Positions 16,674-25,633 of a stretch of 64,000 nt of DNA are shown here, piece by piece. The DNA is from Longimicrobiales bacterium (GTDB lineage Bacteria > Gemmatimonadota > Gemmatimonadetes > Longimicrobiales > Gaopeijiaceae). The notes beneath the pieces are model-generated. The model worked only from the letters and a program-made list of their open reading frames with translations, was not told where the DNA came from and did no database searches. Positions within the stretch are counted from its first letter, which is position 1; each line of letters opens with the position of its first letter. Made by a program: the position numbers and the translations under genes. Location: NCBI GenBank assembly GCA_951813395.1, contig OX638356.1, positions 3,918,501 through 3,982,500 of the forward strand, read 5' to 3'.

Positions 16674-18107
16674 ATGCAATCACCCGTGCGCGTGCTGCTC
16701 CTCCTCGGGCTTCTGGAAGTGGCGGCGCTGGCGGCCTTCGGATGGCTGACCGGGGCCGCGCTGCCCCTGCCCCGCCTCCTCCTTCCCGCGGCCGCCTTTC
16801 TCTGTTACGGCGCCGCCGGAATCGCCGCGACGAAACGGCCGCTCTCAATCCCCCTCATCTGGGGCATCGGGATACTTGCCCGGCTCGCTCTTCTGCCCCT
16901 GGCGCCGGAGCTGTCCGACGACATCTACCGCTACCTCTGGGACGGCCATGTGCTCACAGAGGGCTTCAACCCCTACGGCCACGCGCCCGCGCACGAGGCG
17001 TACGCCTCAATCCACACACCGTGGCACGACAGGATCAACCACCCCGAGGTCCCGACCATCTATCCGCCGCTGGCTCAGCTTCTGTTCGGGATGATCGGGA
17101 CGCTTGGCGGAACGATCCTGAGCGCCAAGCTGGTCTGGCTGTGCTTCGATCTCGGCTGCGGGCTGCTGCTGGGCCGGATCGCCGAACGTACGGGCCGCAA
17201 TCCGGGCGCCGTGCTGGTCTGGTACCTGTGGTCGCCGCTGCTGATCGTGGAAACGGCCTGGAGCGCACATTTCGATGCTGCGGGGCTCTTCTTCATGGCG
17301 GGTCTCCTATGGGTCGCGTCCGGTCGCCCGCATCGCCCGCATCGCCCGCGTCGCCCGCGTCGCCCGCGTCGCCCGCCCAGGCGTCACCTCCGTGCGGCGA
17401 CGCTCGGCTCGCTGCTTGGCCTGGCCGCCCTGACCAAGCTCGCCCCCGCCGCCGTCCTGCCGCCCCTTGTCCGCCGCCATGGAGCCGCCGCGGCCCTCGC
17501 CTTCGCCGCCGTCTGCACCGTCCTCTACCTGCCCTTCGCCGACGTCGGCCTCGGCGCGCTCACCCAGGGGCTGCGCACCTATGCAGAGCACTGGACGGCC
17601 AACCAGGGCGCCTTCACGCTCATCGCGCGACTGTTCCCCGATCCCGTTCAGGCCCGCGCCGCGGCCGCCGTGCCGGTGCTCGCGGTCATCGCGTACGCGA
17701 CATGGCGAAGGTTTCCCGTCGAGCGTGCCCTGCTGTGGATCATCGGGACCGGATTGCTCCTCTCGCCCACGTTCCACCCCTGGTACGCGCTCTGGGCGCT
17801 CCCGATGGCCGCGCTGTGCGGGAATCCGCCGTTCCTGCTCCTGAGCGGCCTTGCGTTTCTTGGCTACTGGGGACTCGCGGCATACCAGCTGACCGGCGCC
17901 TGGCCCGAGCCTGCATGGACCCGCGTGGCCATGTGGCTGCCGGTGTGGATCCTTCTCCTCGCCGGCACGCGTGCCCGGCGTGGGGACACCCGTGGGGACA
18001 CCCTCAGGGACACGACCGGTTGCGGAGATTCACGAATGCCGCGTTCGCCCCGCGTTCAGGCCCAGCGCCAGGTATCCCGAGGCGAAGAGCGCCACGAAGG
18101 GCAGTGA
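16674..18107 (+). CDS. GT-C fold polyprenyl-linked sugar glycosyltransferase (mannosyltransferase-like)
   Basis: 477 residues, about ten membrane segments. Near residue 80 the motif SDDIYRYLWDGHV carries the paired acidic residues of GT-C glycosyltransferases that use polyprenyl-phosphate sugars, including actinobacterial alpha-mannosyltransferases. A hydrophilic loop encoded at 17325-17378 is an Arg-Pro-His repeat. The last ~40 residues are low-complexity and overlap the end of the GT2 gene on the other strand by 78 nt; the true end may have drifted. The ATG at 16674 was chosen because the hydrophobic N-terminus follows at once. It probably builds an envelope glycan; donor and acceptor are unknown. 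Confidence 0.75.
   Translation: MQSPVRVLLLLGLLEVAALAAFGWLTGAALPLPRLLLPAAAFLCYGAAGIAATKRPLSIPLIWGIGILARLALLPLAPELSDDIYRYLWDGHVLTEGFNPYGHAPAHEAYASIHTPWHDRINHPEVPTIYPPLAQLLFGMIGTLGGTILSAKLVWLCFDLGCGLLLGRIAERTGRNPGAVLVWYLWSPLLIVETAWSAHFDAAGLFFMAGLLWVASGRPHRPHRPRRPRRPRRPPRRHLRAATLGSLLGLAALTKLAPAAVLPPLVRRHGAAAALAFAAVCTVLYLPFADVGLGALTQGLRTYAEHWTANQGAFTLIARLFPDPVQARAAAAVPVLAVIAYATWRRFPVERALLWIIGTGLLLSPTFHPWYALWALPMAALCGNPPFLLLSGLAFLGYWGLAAYQLTGAWPEPAWTRVAMWLPVWILLLAGTRARRGDTRGDTLRDTTGCGDSRMPRSPRVQAQRQVSRGEERHEGQ
17325..17378 (+). repeat. 9-bp tandem repeat inside the GT-C gene
   Basis: Six copies of the unit CGCCCGCRT, the last one imperfect, run head to tail. Because the unit is three codons long, it encodes a repeating Arg-Pro-His/Arg tripeptide in a cytosol-facing or periplasmic loop without breaking the frame. 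Copy number is expected to vary by slippage. Confidence 0.9.
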
Positions 18108-19538
18108 CGCCCAGTATCCCCTCGCGATCGCGACGGTTCCCGACACGATCATGAAGGACCCCGCGGCCACCGCCAGCGCCCGTCCGCTGAATGCGCGCCG
18201 GGACCTCTCGTAGCTGGAACGGCCCGTGGCCCCCGCCTTCGGCGTCCGTTCGAACGGGTCCCGGAACCGTCCCAGGCCGCGCAGCACCGCTCGGCTGAGC
18301 AGTACGGACATGCCGGCGCCGAGCGTGAGCGTGCCCGCCGCGCCGCGCATCGCACCCGCCCAGCGACGGCCCCGTTTCCGGGCGGCGGTCAGGTAGAAGC
18401 ACAGGAACGGGCCCGTTGCCCCGGCGAACACGGCCAGGTCCAGCCACCACAGGCGGTCGACCCCCAGCACGCTCCTGGCAATCGCGGAGGGGACGATGAG
18501 CACCGCGAGGACGAAGGTGAGCGGGTGGGCCAGGTGGCCGCTCAGGTGCAGGAGGGCCTCGAGCTTCACGGCGGGGCGAAACCGGCCTCGCAACAGACCC
18601 GGGAGCACCTTGCGCGCCGTCTGGATTCCGCCCTGGGCCCACCGCCGCTGCTGCACGAGAAGCGACGCCGCGGTCCCGGGAAGCTCGGCCGGGACGCCGA
18701 TGTCGTCGCGGAGCACGAACCGCCATCCCGCCATTTGCGCCCGGTAGCTGATGTCGAGGTCCTCGGTAAGGGTGTCGTGTTGCCAGCCGCCCGCGTCCAG
18801 GAGCGCCTGCCTGCGCCATAGCCCGGCGGTGCCGTTGAAGTTGAAGAAGCGGCCGCCGAGGTAGCGTCCCCGCTGCTCCACCAGGAAGTGTCCGTCCAGA
18901 AGCAGGGCCTGGGCCCGGGTCAGCCACGAGTCGTGTTCGTTGATGTGGTCCCACCGGGCCTGCACCAGGCCGACGCCCGGATCCTGCATGACGGGAAGCA
19001 GCGACTCCAGCAAACACGGAGCGGGCACGAAATCGGCGTCCAGTATGAGGATGAAGTCCCCGGTCGCCTCGTCGAGGCCCGCCGCCAGCGCGCCGGCCTT
19101 GTAGCCCGTCCGAATGGAGCGGTGGATGACGCCGACCTCCACCCCCCTGCGACGCCACTTCAGGGCGCATCGCTCCGCCAGGGCCGTGGTCTCGTCGGTG
19201 GAATCGTCGAGCACCTGGATCTGCAGAAGCGCGGCCGGATGCCTCAACCGGCAGGCCGCGTCGATCAGGCGTTCCACGACATGCTTTTCGTTGAAGACGG
19301 GCAACTGGACCGTGACGCGCGCCGTCGACACGGGGGCCGGGTCCGCCAAAGGCGCCGGGCTGGACGCCGAAACGGGCCCGGCGGGGTGCGTCGGCCGGGG
19401 CTCCGCCAGCTCTCCGGTCTCTCCGCGCCCTCTGCGCGACAGGATGAGGAGCACGATGCGATGCCCGGCGAAGGGAAGAAGAAGGGCCAGGACGCCTGCG
19501 TACAGCGACACCGCGAGGACACTGAGCAGATCGATCAT
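18030..19538 (-). CDS. Membrane GT2 glycosyltransferase (cellulose/mannan synthase-like)
   Basis: 502 residues. An N-terminal membrane segment is followed by a GT-A domain with VTVQLPVFNE, QVLDDSTDET, the DADF metal site and QQRRW. Several C-terminal membrane segments follow. This layout matches processive beta-glycan synthases of the CslA/cellulose synthase group. The ATG at 19538 overlaps the stop of the 66-residue gene upstream by 4 nt. It converges with the GT-C gene, the two overlapping tail to tail. A secreted polysaccharide is the likely product, but the sugar cannot be told. It resembles glucomannan synthases more than BcsA because no PilZ domain is visible. Confidence 0.85.
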   Translation of the reverse strand: MIDLLSVLAVSLYAGVLALLLPFAGHRIVLLILSRRGRGETGELAEPRPTHPAGPVSASSPAPLADPAPVSTARVTVQLPVFNEKHVVERLIDAACRLRHPAALLQIQVLDDSTDETTALAERCALKWRRRGVEVGVIHRSIRTGYKAGALAAGLDEATGDFILILDADFVPAPCLLESLLPVMQDPGVGLVQARWDHINEHDSWLTRAQALLLDGHFLVEQRGRYLGGRFFNFNGTAGLWRRQALLDAGGWQHDTLTEDLDISYRAQMAGWRFVLRDDIGVPAELPGTAASLLVQQRRWAQGGIQTARKVLPGLLRGRFRPAVKLEALLHLSGHLAHPLTFVLAVLIVPSAIARSVLGVDRLWWLDLAVFAGATGPFLCFYLTAARKRGRRWAGAMRGAAGTLTLGAGMSVLLSRAVLRGLGRFRDPFERTPKAGATGRSSYERSRRAFSGRALAVAAGSFMIVSGTVAIARGYWASLPFVALFASGYLALGLNAGRTRHS

Positions 19539-19735
19539 TCGGGCGGGGGCACGGGATTCGGGTCAAAGCCCCGGCACTGAAGCACCGGGAGTGGAGGGTA
19601 CTTGCGGAAGGTAGGGTCGTGGCGGTGCCGGCCACAGAGGTAGAAGTGCGAGCCTCGCCGCGAGACGATTCGGCGCATCCAGGCGCAGCGGAGGCAGAGA
19701 CCGACGCCGTCCCTGTCGCCCGGCTCCCGGGTCAT
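19535..19735 (-). CDS. Conserved 66-residue Cys-rich protein
   Basis: A small protein with four Cys: CLRC near residue 14, then YLCGR and LQCRGF. The SRRGSHFYLC and FRKYPPLPVLQC stretches recall a family of very short conserved bacterial proteins that I recognise only as hypothetical. The cysteines could bind zinc. The ATG at 19735 overlaps the YfiH stop by 4 nt and its own stop overlaps the GT2 ATG by 4 nt, so it sits in a three-gene coupled chain. That placement, with the conserved motif, argues it is real despite its size. Confidence 0.7.
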   Translation of the reverse strand: MTREPGDRDGVGLCLRCAWMRRIVSRRGSHFYLCGRHRHDPTFRKYPPLPVLQCRGFDPNPVPPPE

Positions 19736-20481
19736 CCGCTTCCCGCCCCTGTCCGCGGCAGTATGCCCATGTAGCCCCGATGCCTGCCACGGTCCCCGCG
19801 TCGGTGCGAATAGTACCGGCCATCCCCACAGAGTGTGCATTCGCCGCTCACCGTCACCTCCTCGTTCCGCACCCCGGCCGCGACGGCCCGGCGCCGGATC
19901 ACCGACCTGAGATCGATGGCGGCGGGAGTGCGGGGCGCCACCTCGTCCAGAGCGCGGAAGACCTCCGGGCCGACCTCGTAGCAGCATCCGCAAATGGCCG
20001 GTCCGAGATGGACCAGGAGCTCCTTCGGATGGGTTTCAAAGGCTCCGGAAAGCGTATCCAGCCCCGCTTCGACCACGCCCGCCGCCGTTCCACGCCAGCC
20101 CGCGTGCAGAAGGGCCACGATCCGCCGGAGGGGATCCACCACAAACACCGGCACGCAGTCGGCCAGGGTGACGGTCAGGAGCACCCCGGAAGCACCGGTC
20201 GCATGGCCGTCGCCCTCGCCGGTCACGCACACGCCGCGGGGGAGCCGACCATGCACGCGAATCGACCGACCGTGCACCTGCCGGCTCCTCACGACCGACC
20301 GCCAGCCGGCGGCCAGGGCCCGGTCGACGTCGTCGGGTGTCTCTGTTGGCGTCGAAGACGCTCGCGCTGCCGCCGATGAGCCACCGTCACGGGTTCGTCT
20401 GGTCGTTCCAGCGCGCAACCAGGGGAACCGGCGCTCCCAGGCGGCGACGGGGGTCGTCCGCAATGATCGTGTCTCCATCAC
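19732..20481 (-). CDS. YfiH/LACC1 family purine nucleoside phosphorylase (multicopper-oxidase-like fold)
   Basis: 249 residues of the YfiH family, formerly called polyphenol oxidase or laccase domain proteins and now known to act on purine nucleosides. The metal-site motifs are present: SRQVHGRSIRVH, LADCVPVFVVDP and LLHAGWRGTAAGV. Also present are GPAICGCCYEVGPEV and YYSHRR near the C-terminus. It is first in a coupled chain with the 66-residue protein and the GT2 enzyme, and diverges from the 2-oxoglutarate dehydrogenase gene. The family link is firm. The reason for pairing with a glycan synthase is unclear. Confidence 0.88.
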   Translation of the reverse strand: MMETRSLRTTPVAAWERRFPWLRAGTTRRTRDGGSSAAARASSTPTETPDDVDRALAAGWRSVVRSRQVHGRSIRVHGRLPRGVCVTGEGDGHATGASGVLLTVTLADCVPVFVVDPLRRIVALLHAGWRGTAAGVVEAGLDTLSGAFETHPKELLVHLGPAICGCCYEVGPEVFRALDEVAPRTPAAIDLRSVIRRRAVAAGVRNEEVTVSGECTLCGDGRYYSHRRGDRGRHRGYMGILPRTGAGSG

Positions 20482-20581
20482 CTTCCGGGATTGTGCGGAT
20501 CGCGCCCTGGCTGCCCGTGGACGGAATCCCCCGATGCTCGGGCGGCTCTGTCCACGGACCGAACGCAGCGCCTTACTCGAA

Positions 20582-20607
20582 TGCCAAAAATAACTACCTT
20601 AGTGGCA
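20582..20607. promoter_or_regulatory. Inverted repeat just upstream of the 2-oxoglutarate dehydrogenase gene
   Basis: TGCCA at 20582-20586 and TGGCA at 20603-20607 flank a 16-nt AT-rich spacer containing TACCTT, directly before the ATG at 20611. No Shine-Dalgarno is seen, so a short or absent leader is possible. The arms are only 5 bp and may be chance. Confidence 0.25.
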
Positions 20608-20610
20608 ATC

Positions 20611-23427
20611 ATGAGCAGCACCCATTTCGACGCCCAGAACGCGGCCTACGTTCAGGCGCTCTACGAGGACTTCACCCGGAACCCCGAAGCGGTGCATCCG
20701 GAGTGGCGGAAGTTGTTCGAGCGCGGCCACAGCGCGCTCGTGGATGCGGGGCTTCTCGCGGCGGAGGACGAATCGAACGGGTCCGCCGCGATCACCACGC
20801 CCACCGCTCCCGAGCCCGTGACGCCCGCCAGGCCCGACGCGCACCTTCTGTCCCTGGTCGCGCGGGCCGCGAATCTCCTGCAGGCGTTTCGCGAACACGG
20901 CCACCAGGCGGCGCGCATCGACCCGCTCGGGAGCGAGCCCCCCGGCCATCCGCAGCTCGATCCGGCCTACTTCGGCACCACCATGGAAGAGCTGTCAGAA
21001 ATCCCCACCTCGGTGCTCCTCCACGACGGCGACGAAACGCCGCTCGCCGCCACCCTGGACCGTCTCAAGGCCACCTACAGCGGCGCGCTCGGCTACGAGT
21101 TCGAGCACCTCGAGGATCCCCGCAAGGTCGCGTGGCTGTGGGAGCAGGTGGAACGCGGGTCGCACTTCGCCGGCTACACGGACGAGGATCGCCTGCACAC
21201 GCTCGACCGACTCACGCAGGTGGAGGGGCTGGAGCAGTTCCTGCACCGCGCCTACCTCGGGCAGAAGCGCTTCTCGATCGAGGGCACGGACATGGTCGTG
21301 CCCATGCTCGACGAGGCGATCGAGATCGCGGCCGCCGATGGCGCCACCGAAGTCGTGGTCGGCATGGCCCACCGTGGCCGTCTCAACGTCCTCGCCCACA
21401 TCCTCGGCGTCTCGTACGGCGAGATTCTGGGCGAGTTCGAGGGCCGGGCCACCCCGGGGAGCGCCCTGTGGGTCCCCGATCCCGGTACCGGCGACGTCAA
21501 GTACCATCACGGCGCCACGGCCGACTACCAGCTCCGCTCCGGCGACTTGATTCGGGTCACGCTGGCGCCCAATCCCAGCCATCTCGAATACGTCAATCCG
21601 GTCATTCTGGGCATGGCGCGCACGCAGCAGTACCCGGACGACAACGGCCACACCGACCGTGACACGTCCCGGGTCGTTCCGGTGCTCATCCACGGGGACG
21701 CGGCCTTCGCCGCCGAGGGCGTTGTGGCCGAGACCCTGAATCTGGCGCGCCTGCGCGGCTATGAGGTGGGAGGGAGCGTCCACATCATCGCCAACAACCA
21801 GGTCGGCTTCACCACCAATCCGAGCGACGGGCGCTCCACGCGATACGCCAGCGATCTGGCCAAGGGCTACGACATTCCGGTCATTCACGCAAACGGCGAC
21901 GCGCCCGAAGAGTGTCTCGCCGCCGTCCGTCTGGCCATGGCGTACCGCAAGAGATTCCACGACGACGCCGTGATCGACCTCGTAGGGTACCGCCGCCACG
22001 GGCACAACGAAGCCGACGAGCCGGGCTATACGCAGCCGACGCTGTATACCACGATCTCCGACCACCCGACGCCGCGCGCGCGCTGGGCGCAGTCGCTGAC
22101 GGAAAGGGGCCTGGTGACCGGCGATGAGGTCGCGCAGGGAGCCCGGGCGCTGTCCGACGAGCTCCGGCAGGCCCAGGACCATCGCCGGGAGGCCCCCGAC
22201 GAAGAGGTCATGCTCCCCTGGACCCATCCGGATTTCGGGGCCGTGATGCAGGACTTCGATCCCTATACGCAGGTGCCGTTCGAGCAGCTCGAAGGAATCA
22301 ACCAGGCGCTGCTGACGGTCCCGGAGGGGTTCACCGTCCACCCCAAGCTCAAGCGGCAGCTCGATCGGCGCGGCAACGAGTTCGGTCACGATTTCGCGCT
22401 CGACTGGGCGCACGCCGAGGCGCTTGCCGTCGGGTCGCTCCTGCAGGACGGGATTCCGGTGCGGCTCTCGGGCCAGGACTGCGAGCGAGGCACGTTCAGC
22501 CATCGGCATCTCGTCCTCAACGATGCGGTAACGGGTGCGAAGCACACCCCGTTGGCCCAGGTCGCCGATACGCGCCTCGAGGTCTACAACTCGCCGCTCA
22601 CCGAGGCGGCCGTGATCGGGTTCGAGTACGGCGTCGCCGTCGCGGCCGACCGGGACCTGGTCCTTTGGGAAGCCCAGTTCGGCGACTTCGTCAACGTGGC
22701 CCAGGTCATGATCGACCAGTTCCTCTCGGCGGGATGGTCCAAGTGGGGACAGCGTTCGCGCCTGACCCTGCTCCTGCCGCACGGCTATGAAGGTCAGGGG
22801 CCCGAGCATTCGAGCGCCCGGCTGGAGCGATTCCTCCAGCTGTGCGCCGAGGACAACATGCGCGTCGTCTACCCGACCACGCCGGCGCAGTACTTCCACC
22901 TGCTCCGCGTCCAGGCGTTCAGCGAACCGGAGCGGCCGCTCATCGTGATGTCGCCGAAGAGCCTCCTGCGCCATCCGATGGCGACGTCGCCGGTCAGCGA
23001 GCTGGTGGAGGGCGGATTCGAGCGCGTGATCGACGACCCCGCGCTCCAGGACTGGGAGGGTGCCGAGCGGATCCGCCGGCTCATTCTGTGCAGCGGCAAG
23101 GTGTACTACGACCTCGCGGCGTCCGGTGCGCGCGCCGCCGCCCAAACCACCGCCATCGCGCGGGTCGAGGCCCTCTACCCGTTCCCGGACGACGAAATCC
23201 GTGCCCTGGACGCTCGGTACCCCAACATCGAAGAGGTCGTCTGGGTCCAGGAGGAGCCGATGAACATGGGCGCCCTGACCTACATGCTGCCCCGCCTCGC
23301 CGACGCGATGCCCGGCTCGGTCGAGATCGGGCACGTCTCCCGGCCGGAGCGGGCCAGTCCGGCGGAGGGGAGCGCGGCCGACCACCAGGCCGAACAGAAG
23401 CGCATCGTGGCGAAGGCGCTGGCCTGA
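20611..23427 (+). CDS. sucA: 2-oxoglutarate dehydrogenase E1 component
   Basis: 938 residues, the standard length of the thiamine-diphosphate E1 subunit that decarboxylates 2-oxoglutarate in the TCA cycle. Motifs include VVGMAHRGRLNVLAHILG, GDVKYHHGAT, APNPSHLEYVNPV, the TPP region GDAAFAAEGVVAETLNL with NNQVGFTT, and the transketolase-like C-half with LPHGYEGQGPEHSSARLER. The N-terminal E2-interaction segment YVQALYEDFTRNP is present. ATG 20611 is preferred over an in-frame ATG at 20581. E2 (sucB) is not adjacent. It converges on the MFS gene across a GC-rich hairpin. Confidence 0.95.
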   Translation: MSSTHFDAQNAAYVQALYEDFTRNPEAVHPEWRKLFERGHSALVDAGLLAAEDESNGSAAITTPTAPEPVTPARPDAHLLSLVARAANLLQAFREHGHQAARIDPLGSEPPGHPQLDPAYFGTTMEELSEIPTSVLLHDGDETPLAATLDRLKATYSGALGYEFEHLEDPRKVAWLWEQVERGSHFAGYTDEDRLHTLDRLTQVEGLEQFLHRAYLGQKRFSIEGTDMVVPMLDEAIEIAAADGATEVVVGMAHRGRLNVLAHILGVSYGEILGEFEGRATPGSALWVPDPGTGDVKYHHGATADYQLRSGDLIRVTLAPNPSHLEYVNPVILGMARTQQYPDDNGHTDRDTSRVVPVLIHGDAAFAAEGVVAETLNLARLRGYEVGGSVHIIANNQVGFTTNPSDGRSTRYASDLAKGYDIPVIHANGDAPEECLAAVRLAMAYRKRFHDDAVIDLVGYRRHGHNEADEPGYTQPTLYTTISDHPTPRARWAQSLTERGLVTGDEVAQGARALSDELRQAQDHRREAPDEEVMLPWTHPDFGAVMQDFDPYTQVPFEQLEGINQALLTVPEGFTVHPKLKRQLDRRGNEFGHDFALDWAHAEALAVGSLLQDGIPVRLSGQDCERGTFSHRHLVLNDAVTGAKHTPLAQVADTRLEVYNSPLTEAAVIGFEYGVAVAADRDLVLWEAQFGDFVNVAQVMIDQFLSAGWSKWGQRSRLTLLLPHGYEGQGPEHSSARLERFLQLCAEDNMRVVYPTTPAQYFHLLRVQAFSEPERPLIVMSPKSLLRHPMATSPVSELVEGGFERVIDDPALQDWEGAERIRRLILCSGKVYYDLAASGARAAAQTTAIARVEALYPFPDDEIRALDARYPNIEEVVWVQEEPMNMGALTYMLPRLADAMPGSVEIGHVSRPERASPAEGSAADHQAEQKRIVAKALA

Positions 23428-23494
23428 GGTCCATATCCCGGGCTACGCCCACTACGGCTGCGCGCTGAGGGGCGGACCCGCGGGGACCCCCGGC

Positions 23495-23543
23495 GCTGAC
23501 CCCCGGGGACCCCCGGACCCCGGGGCAGTCCCCCGGCGTCAGC
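23495..23543. terminator. GC-rich hairpin between convergent genes
   Basis: The arms 23495-23516 and 23522-23543 pair over about 22 positions with roughly four mismatches; the outermost block is GCTGAC/GTCAGC. It lies between the sucA stop and the MFS stop, slightly overlapping the latter. No long T-run follows, so Rho-independent function is plausible but not certain. The sequence is also a cluster of GGGGACCCCC-type repeats. Confidence 0.5.
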
Positions 23544-24855
23544 CCCTTTCGGGCACCGCGATCCCGTATTGCGACAGCGTCGCCCTCAGCGTGGGACGGC
23601 CGAGGCGGACCCGGCTGTCGTCGAGCAGGAACGAGAAGACATAGCCGGCACCGAGCATCAGGATTCCGATCAGGAAGCAGTACATGACCGCCCGGTCCGG
23701 GTAGGTATCCTTCAGGTACCCCACATACATCGGTCCGATGATCCCCGCCGCGGACCAGGCCGTGAGCACGGCCCCGTAGATCTTCGACATGTTCCTGGAG
23801 CCGAAGACGTCGACGATGAACGACGGCATCGTCGCGAAACCGCCCCCGAAGCAAAGCAGCACGTAGCAGACGAGAACCGAGAAAATCCAGGGGTTGGAAT
23901 TGGTCATCAGGATGCCGAACACCACCATCTGGCTGGAGAGCAGGATCCTGAACACCGCGACGCGGCCAAGGCGGTCGGACAGCAGTCCCCAGAAAATCCG
24001 ACCTGCCCCGTTGCACAGGGAGCTGACCGCGATGAGCGTGGCTCCGTATTCGGCAAGGGTCGCGGGATCGATCGAGGGGTCGGCCAGCCCCCAGACCTCC
24101 TGAAGCAGTTCGGACTGGAAGCTGATGACGGAAATGCCCGCGGCGATGTTGAAGAAGAACACGATCCACATGATCGCGAACTGGCTGGTGCGCAGGTACG
24201 GCGCCGCGGGCTCCACCTTCGGCGCCGGCGCCCGCGGGGAGGTTGGCCGCCGCTCGGATGCGGGCTCCGGCGGATCGCGCAGCACCAGGCTGCTCGGAAT
24301 CAGGATGCAGGCGAAGACGATTCCCAGCCACAGGAAGACAGCCTGCAGGTCCCCCTGAGCCTGTACCACGAGAAGCGGGGCGAGACCCTTGCTGAGCAGG
24401 AAGGCCCCCACGCCGAACCCCATCACCACGATGCCGGTGACCAGCCCCTTCCGGTCGGGGTACCACTTGGCCGCCGTCGCTACCGGCGTGACGTACCCCA
24501 GGCCGATCCCCGCCCCGCCGATCACGCCGTACCCCAGGTAGAAAAGCCAGATCGAGTCCAGTGACAACGCCAGGCTCGCGACCAGGTAGCCGGCCGAAAA
24601 AAGGCAGCTGCCCGTTACGGCGAGGAACCTGGGGCCGACCCTGGGCAATGCCTGCCCCGCCAGGGCCGCCGACACTCCCAGAGTGAAGATGGTGATGCTG
24701 AACGCGGCGGCCGTCTGGCTGAAGGTCCAGCCCGAGTCCCGCACCAGCATCGTCTGGAAAAAGCTCCAGGCATACACGGTCCCCAGACATACCTGCAGAA
24801 CGGTACAGAAGAACGCGATGACGCTCCTCGGCACCCGGGTGGCCTGTGCGGGCAC
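23539..24855 (-). CDS. OFA-type MFS transporter
   Basis: About 438 residues and twelve predicted membrane segments, with the central loop rich in Pro, Ala and Ser. The N-terminal stretch LQVCLGTVYAWSFF and the GYGVIGGAGIGLGYVTPVATAAKWYPDRKGL region are characteristic of the oxalate/formate antiporter (OFA) family, which moves small carboxylates. I place the start at GTG 24855, one nucleotide after the stop of the receptor-like gene; a TTG at 24897 would overlap it by 41 nt. The coupling to a substrate-binding protein and receptor suggests all three respond to the same compound. The substrate is unknown. Confidence 0.82.
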   Translation of the reverse strand: MPAQATRVPRSVIAFFCTVLQVCLGTVYAWSFFQTMLVRDSGWTFSQTAAAFSITIFTLGVSAALAGQALPRVGPRFLAVTGSCLFSAGYLVASLALSLDSIWLFYLGYGVIGGAGIGLGYVTPVATAAKWYPDRKGLVTGIVVMGFGVGAFLLSKGLAPLLVVQAQGDLQAVFLWLGIVFACILIPSSLVLRDPPEPASERRPTSPRAPAPKVEPAAPYLRTSQFAIMWIVFFFNIAAGISVISFQSELLQEVWGLADPSIDPATLAEYGATLIAVSSLCNGAGRIFWGLLSDRLGRVAVFRILLSSQMVVFGILMTNSNPWIFSVLVCYVLLCFGGGFATMPSFIVDVFGSRNMSKIYGAVLTAWSAAGIIGPMYVGYLKDTYPDRAVMYCFLIGILMLGAGYVFSFLLDDSRVRLGRPTLRATLSQYGIAVPERG

Positions 24856-24856
24856 G

Positions 24857-25633
24857 CTAGTCGTCGCCTCCAGCTCCTCTCCCCTCGTCCTTCGCAAAAG
24901 CGAGGTCGTCGGCTACATACCGCATCAGCCGGGCCATGTCACCGATCTCGTCGTCGCGGACCAGGACGTCGCCGTGCGTGCTCCTGTCGCTCTCCCTTTC
25001 GCGGGCCAGCGCCACCACGTACTCCAGCAGTTCGGTCAAGGGCCTCGACGCGAGGTTGACCAGCCAGATCGACGCAAGGACACCGGTGACCAGGATGATG
25101 CACAGGAGGTAGATCTGCTGGCCCACCGCGCGCTGGATCTTGAGCCCCAGGCGTTCCAGGTCCATTCCCACGTGAACCGTTCCCGCCACGCCCGACAGGA
25201 TCGGACTCCCCACCTCGACGAAATCCCCCAACCCCGGCAGGCTGTGCTCAACGGGCTCGGTGGCCGACGGGTCGCTGGCCAGAATCTCCTCGGGAATCCC
25301 GGGAATGAAGGTGTGGGCCAGGTACTCCCCGGTGTCGCTGGTGATGTAGATGTACCGGATGCTCTCGATCTGGACGAACTGGTCGATCAGGGACTGCAGT
25401 GTAGCGAGGTTTCGATTGAGCAGTATGTCCACGCTGGAATCGGCAATGTTCTTCGCGATGCTCTCACTGTTGCTCACGTACTCGTCCCGCAACTCGCGGG
25501 AGACCGACGAGATCGACAGGATCGAGATCGCCAGCACCACTATCCCGAAGAGGGCGAAGAAACCGAACCGCGTCTTGCGAAAGAGCTTTCGAACCTTGAG
25601 GGTTTCCTCGCCCTTCTGGATCACGGGTGTCAT
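24857..25633 (-). CDS. Two-TM receptor-like protein with HAMP-like linker and no output domain
   Basis: 258 residues. TM1 lies at about residues 20-40 (FGFFALFGIVVLAISIL). A periplasmic domain of some 125 residues with Cache-like features follows (IRYIYITSDTGEYLAH, GTVHVGMDL). TM2 is at about 166-190, then a HAMP-like segment (RPLTELLEYV, DEIGDMARLM) to the C-terminus. No kinase, cyclase or methyl-accepting domain follows. ATG 25633 overlaps the stop of the binding-protein gene (ATGA) and the stop is 1 nt from the MFS start. It may sense ligand with the binding protein and gate the carrier or a distant kinase; this is inference. Confidence 0.75.
   Translation of the reverse strand: MTPVIQKGEETLKVRKLFRKTRFGFFALFGIVVLAISILSISSVSRELRDEYVSNSESIAKNIADSSVDILLNRNLATLQSLIDQFVQIESIRYIYITSDTGEYLAHTFIPGIPEEILASDPSATEPVEHSLPGLGDFVEVGSPILSGVAGTVHVGMDLERLGLKIQRAVGQQIYLLCIILVTGVLASIWLVNLASRPLTELLEYVVALARERESDRSTHGDVLVRDDEIGDMARLMRYVADDLAFAKDEGRGAGGDD

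Noticed and set aside
17325-17378. Tandem repeat considered as a CRISPR array
   Set aside because: Units are 9 bp with no spacers and lie in frame inside a coding gene.
20995-23385. 796-codon minus-strand frame opposite sucA
   Set aside because: sucA is unmistakable on the plus strand and the antisense product shows no family features.
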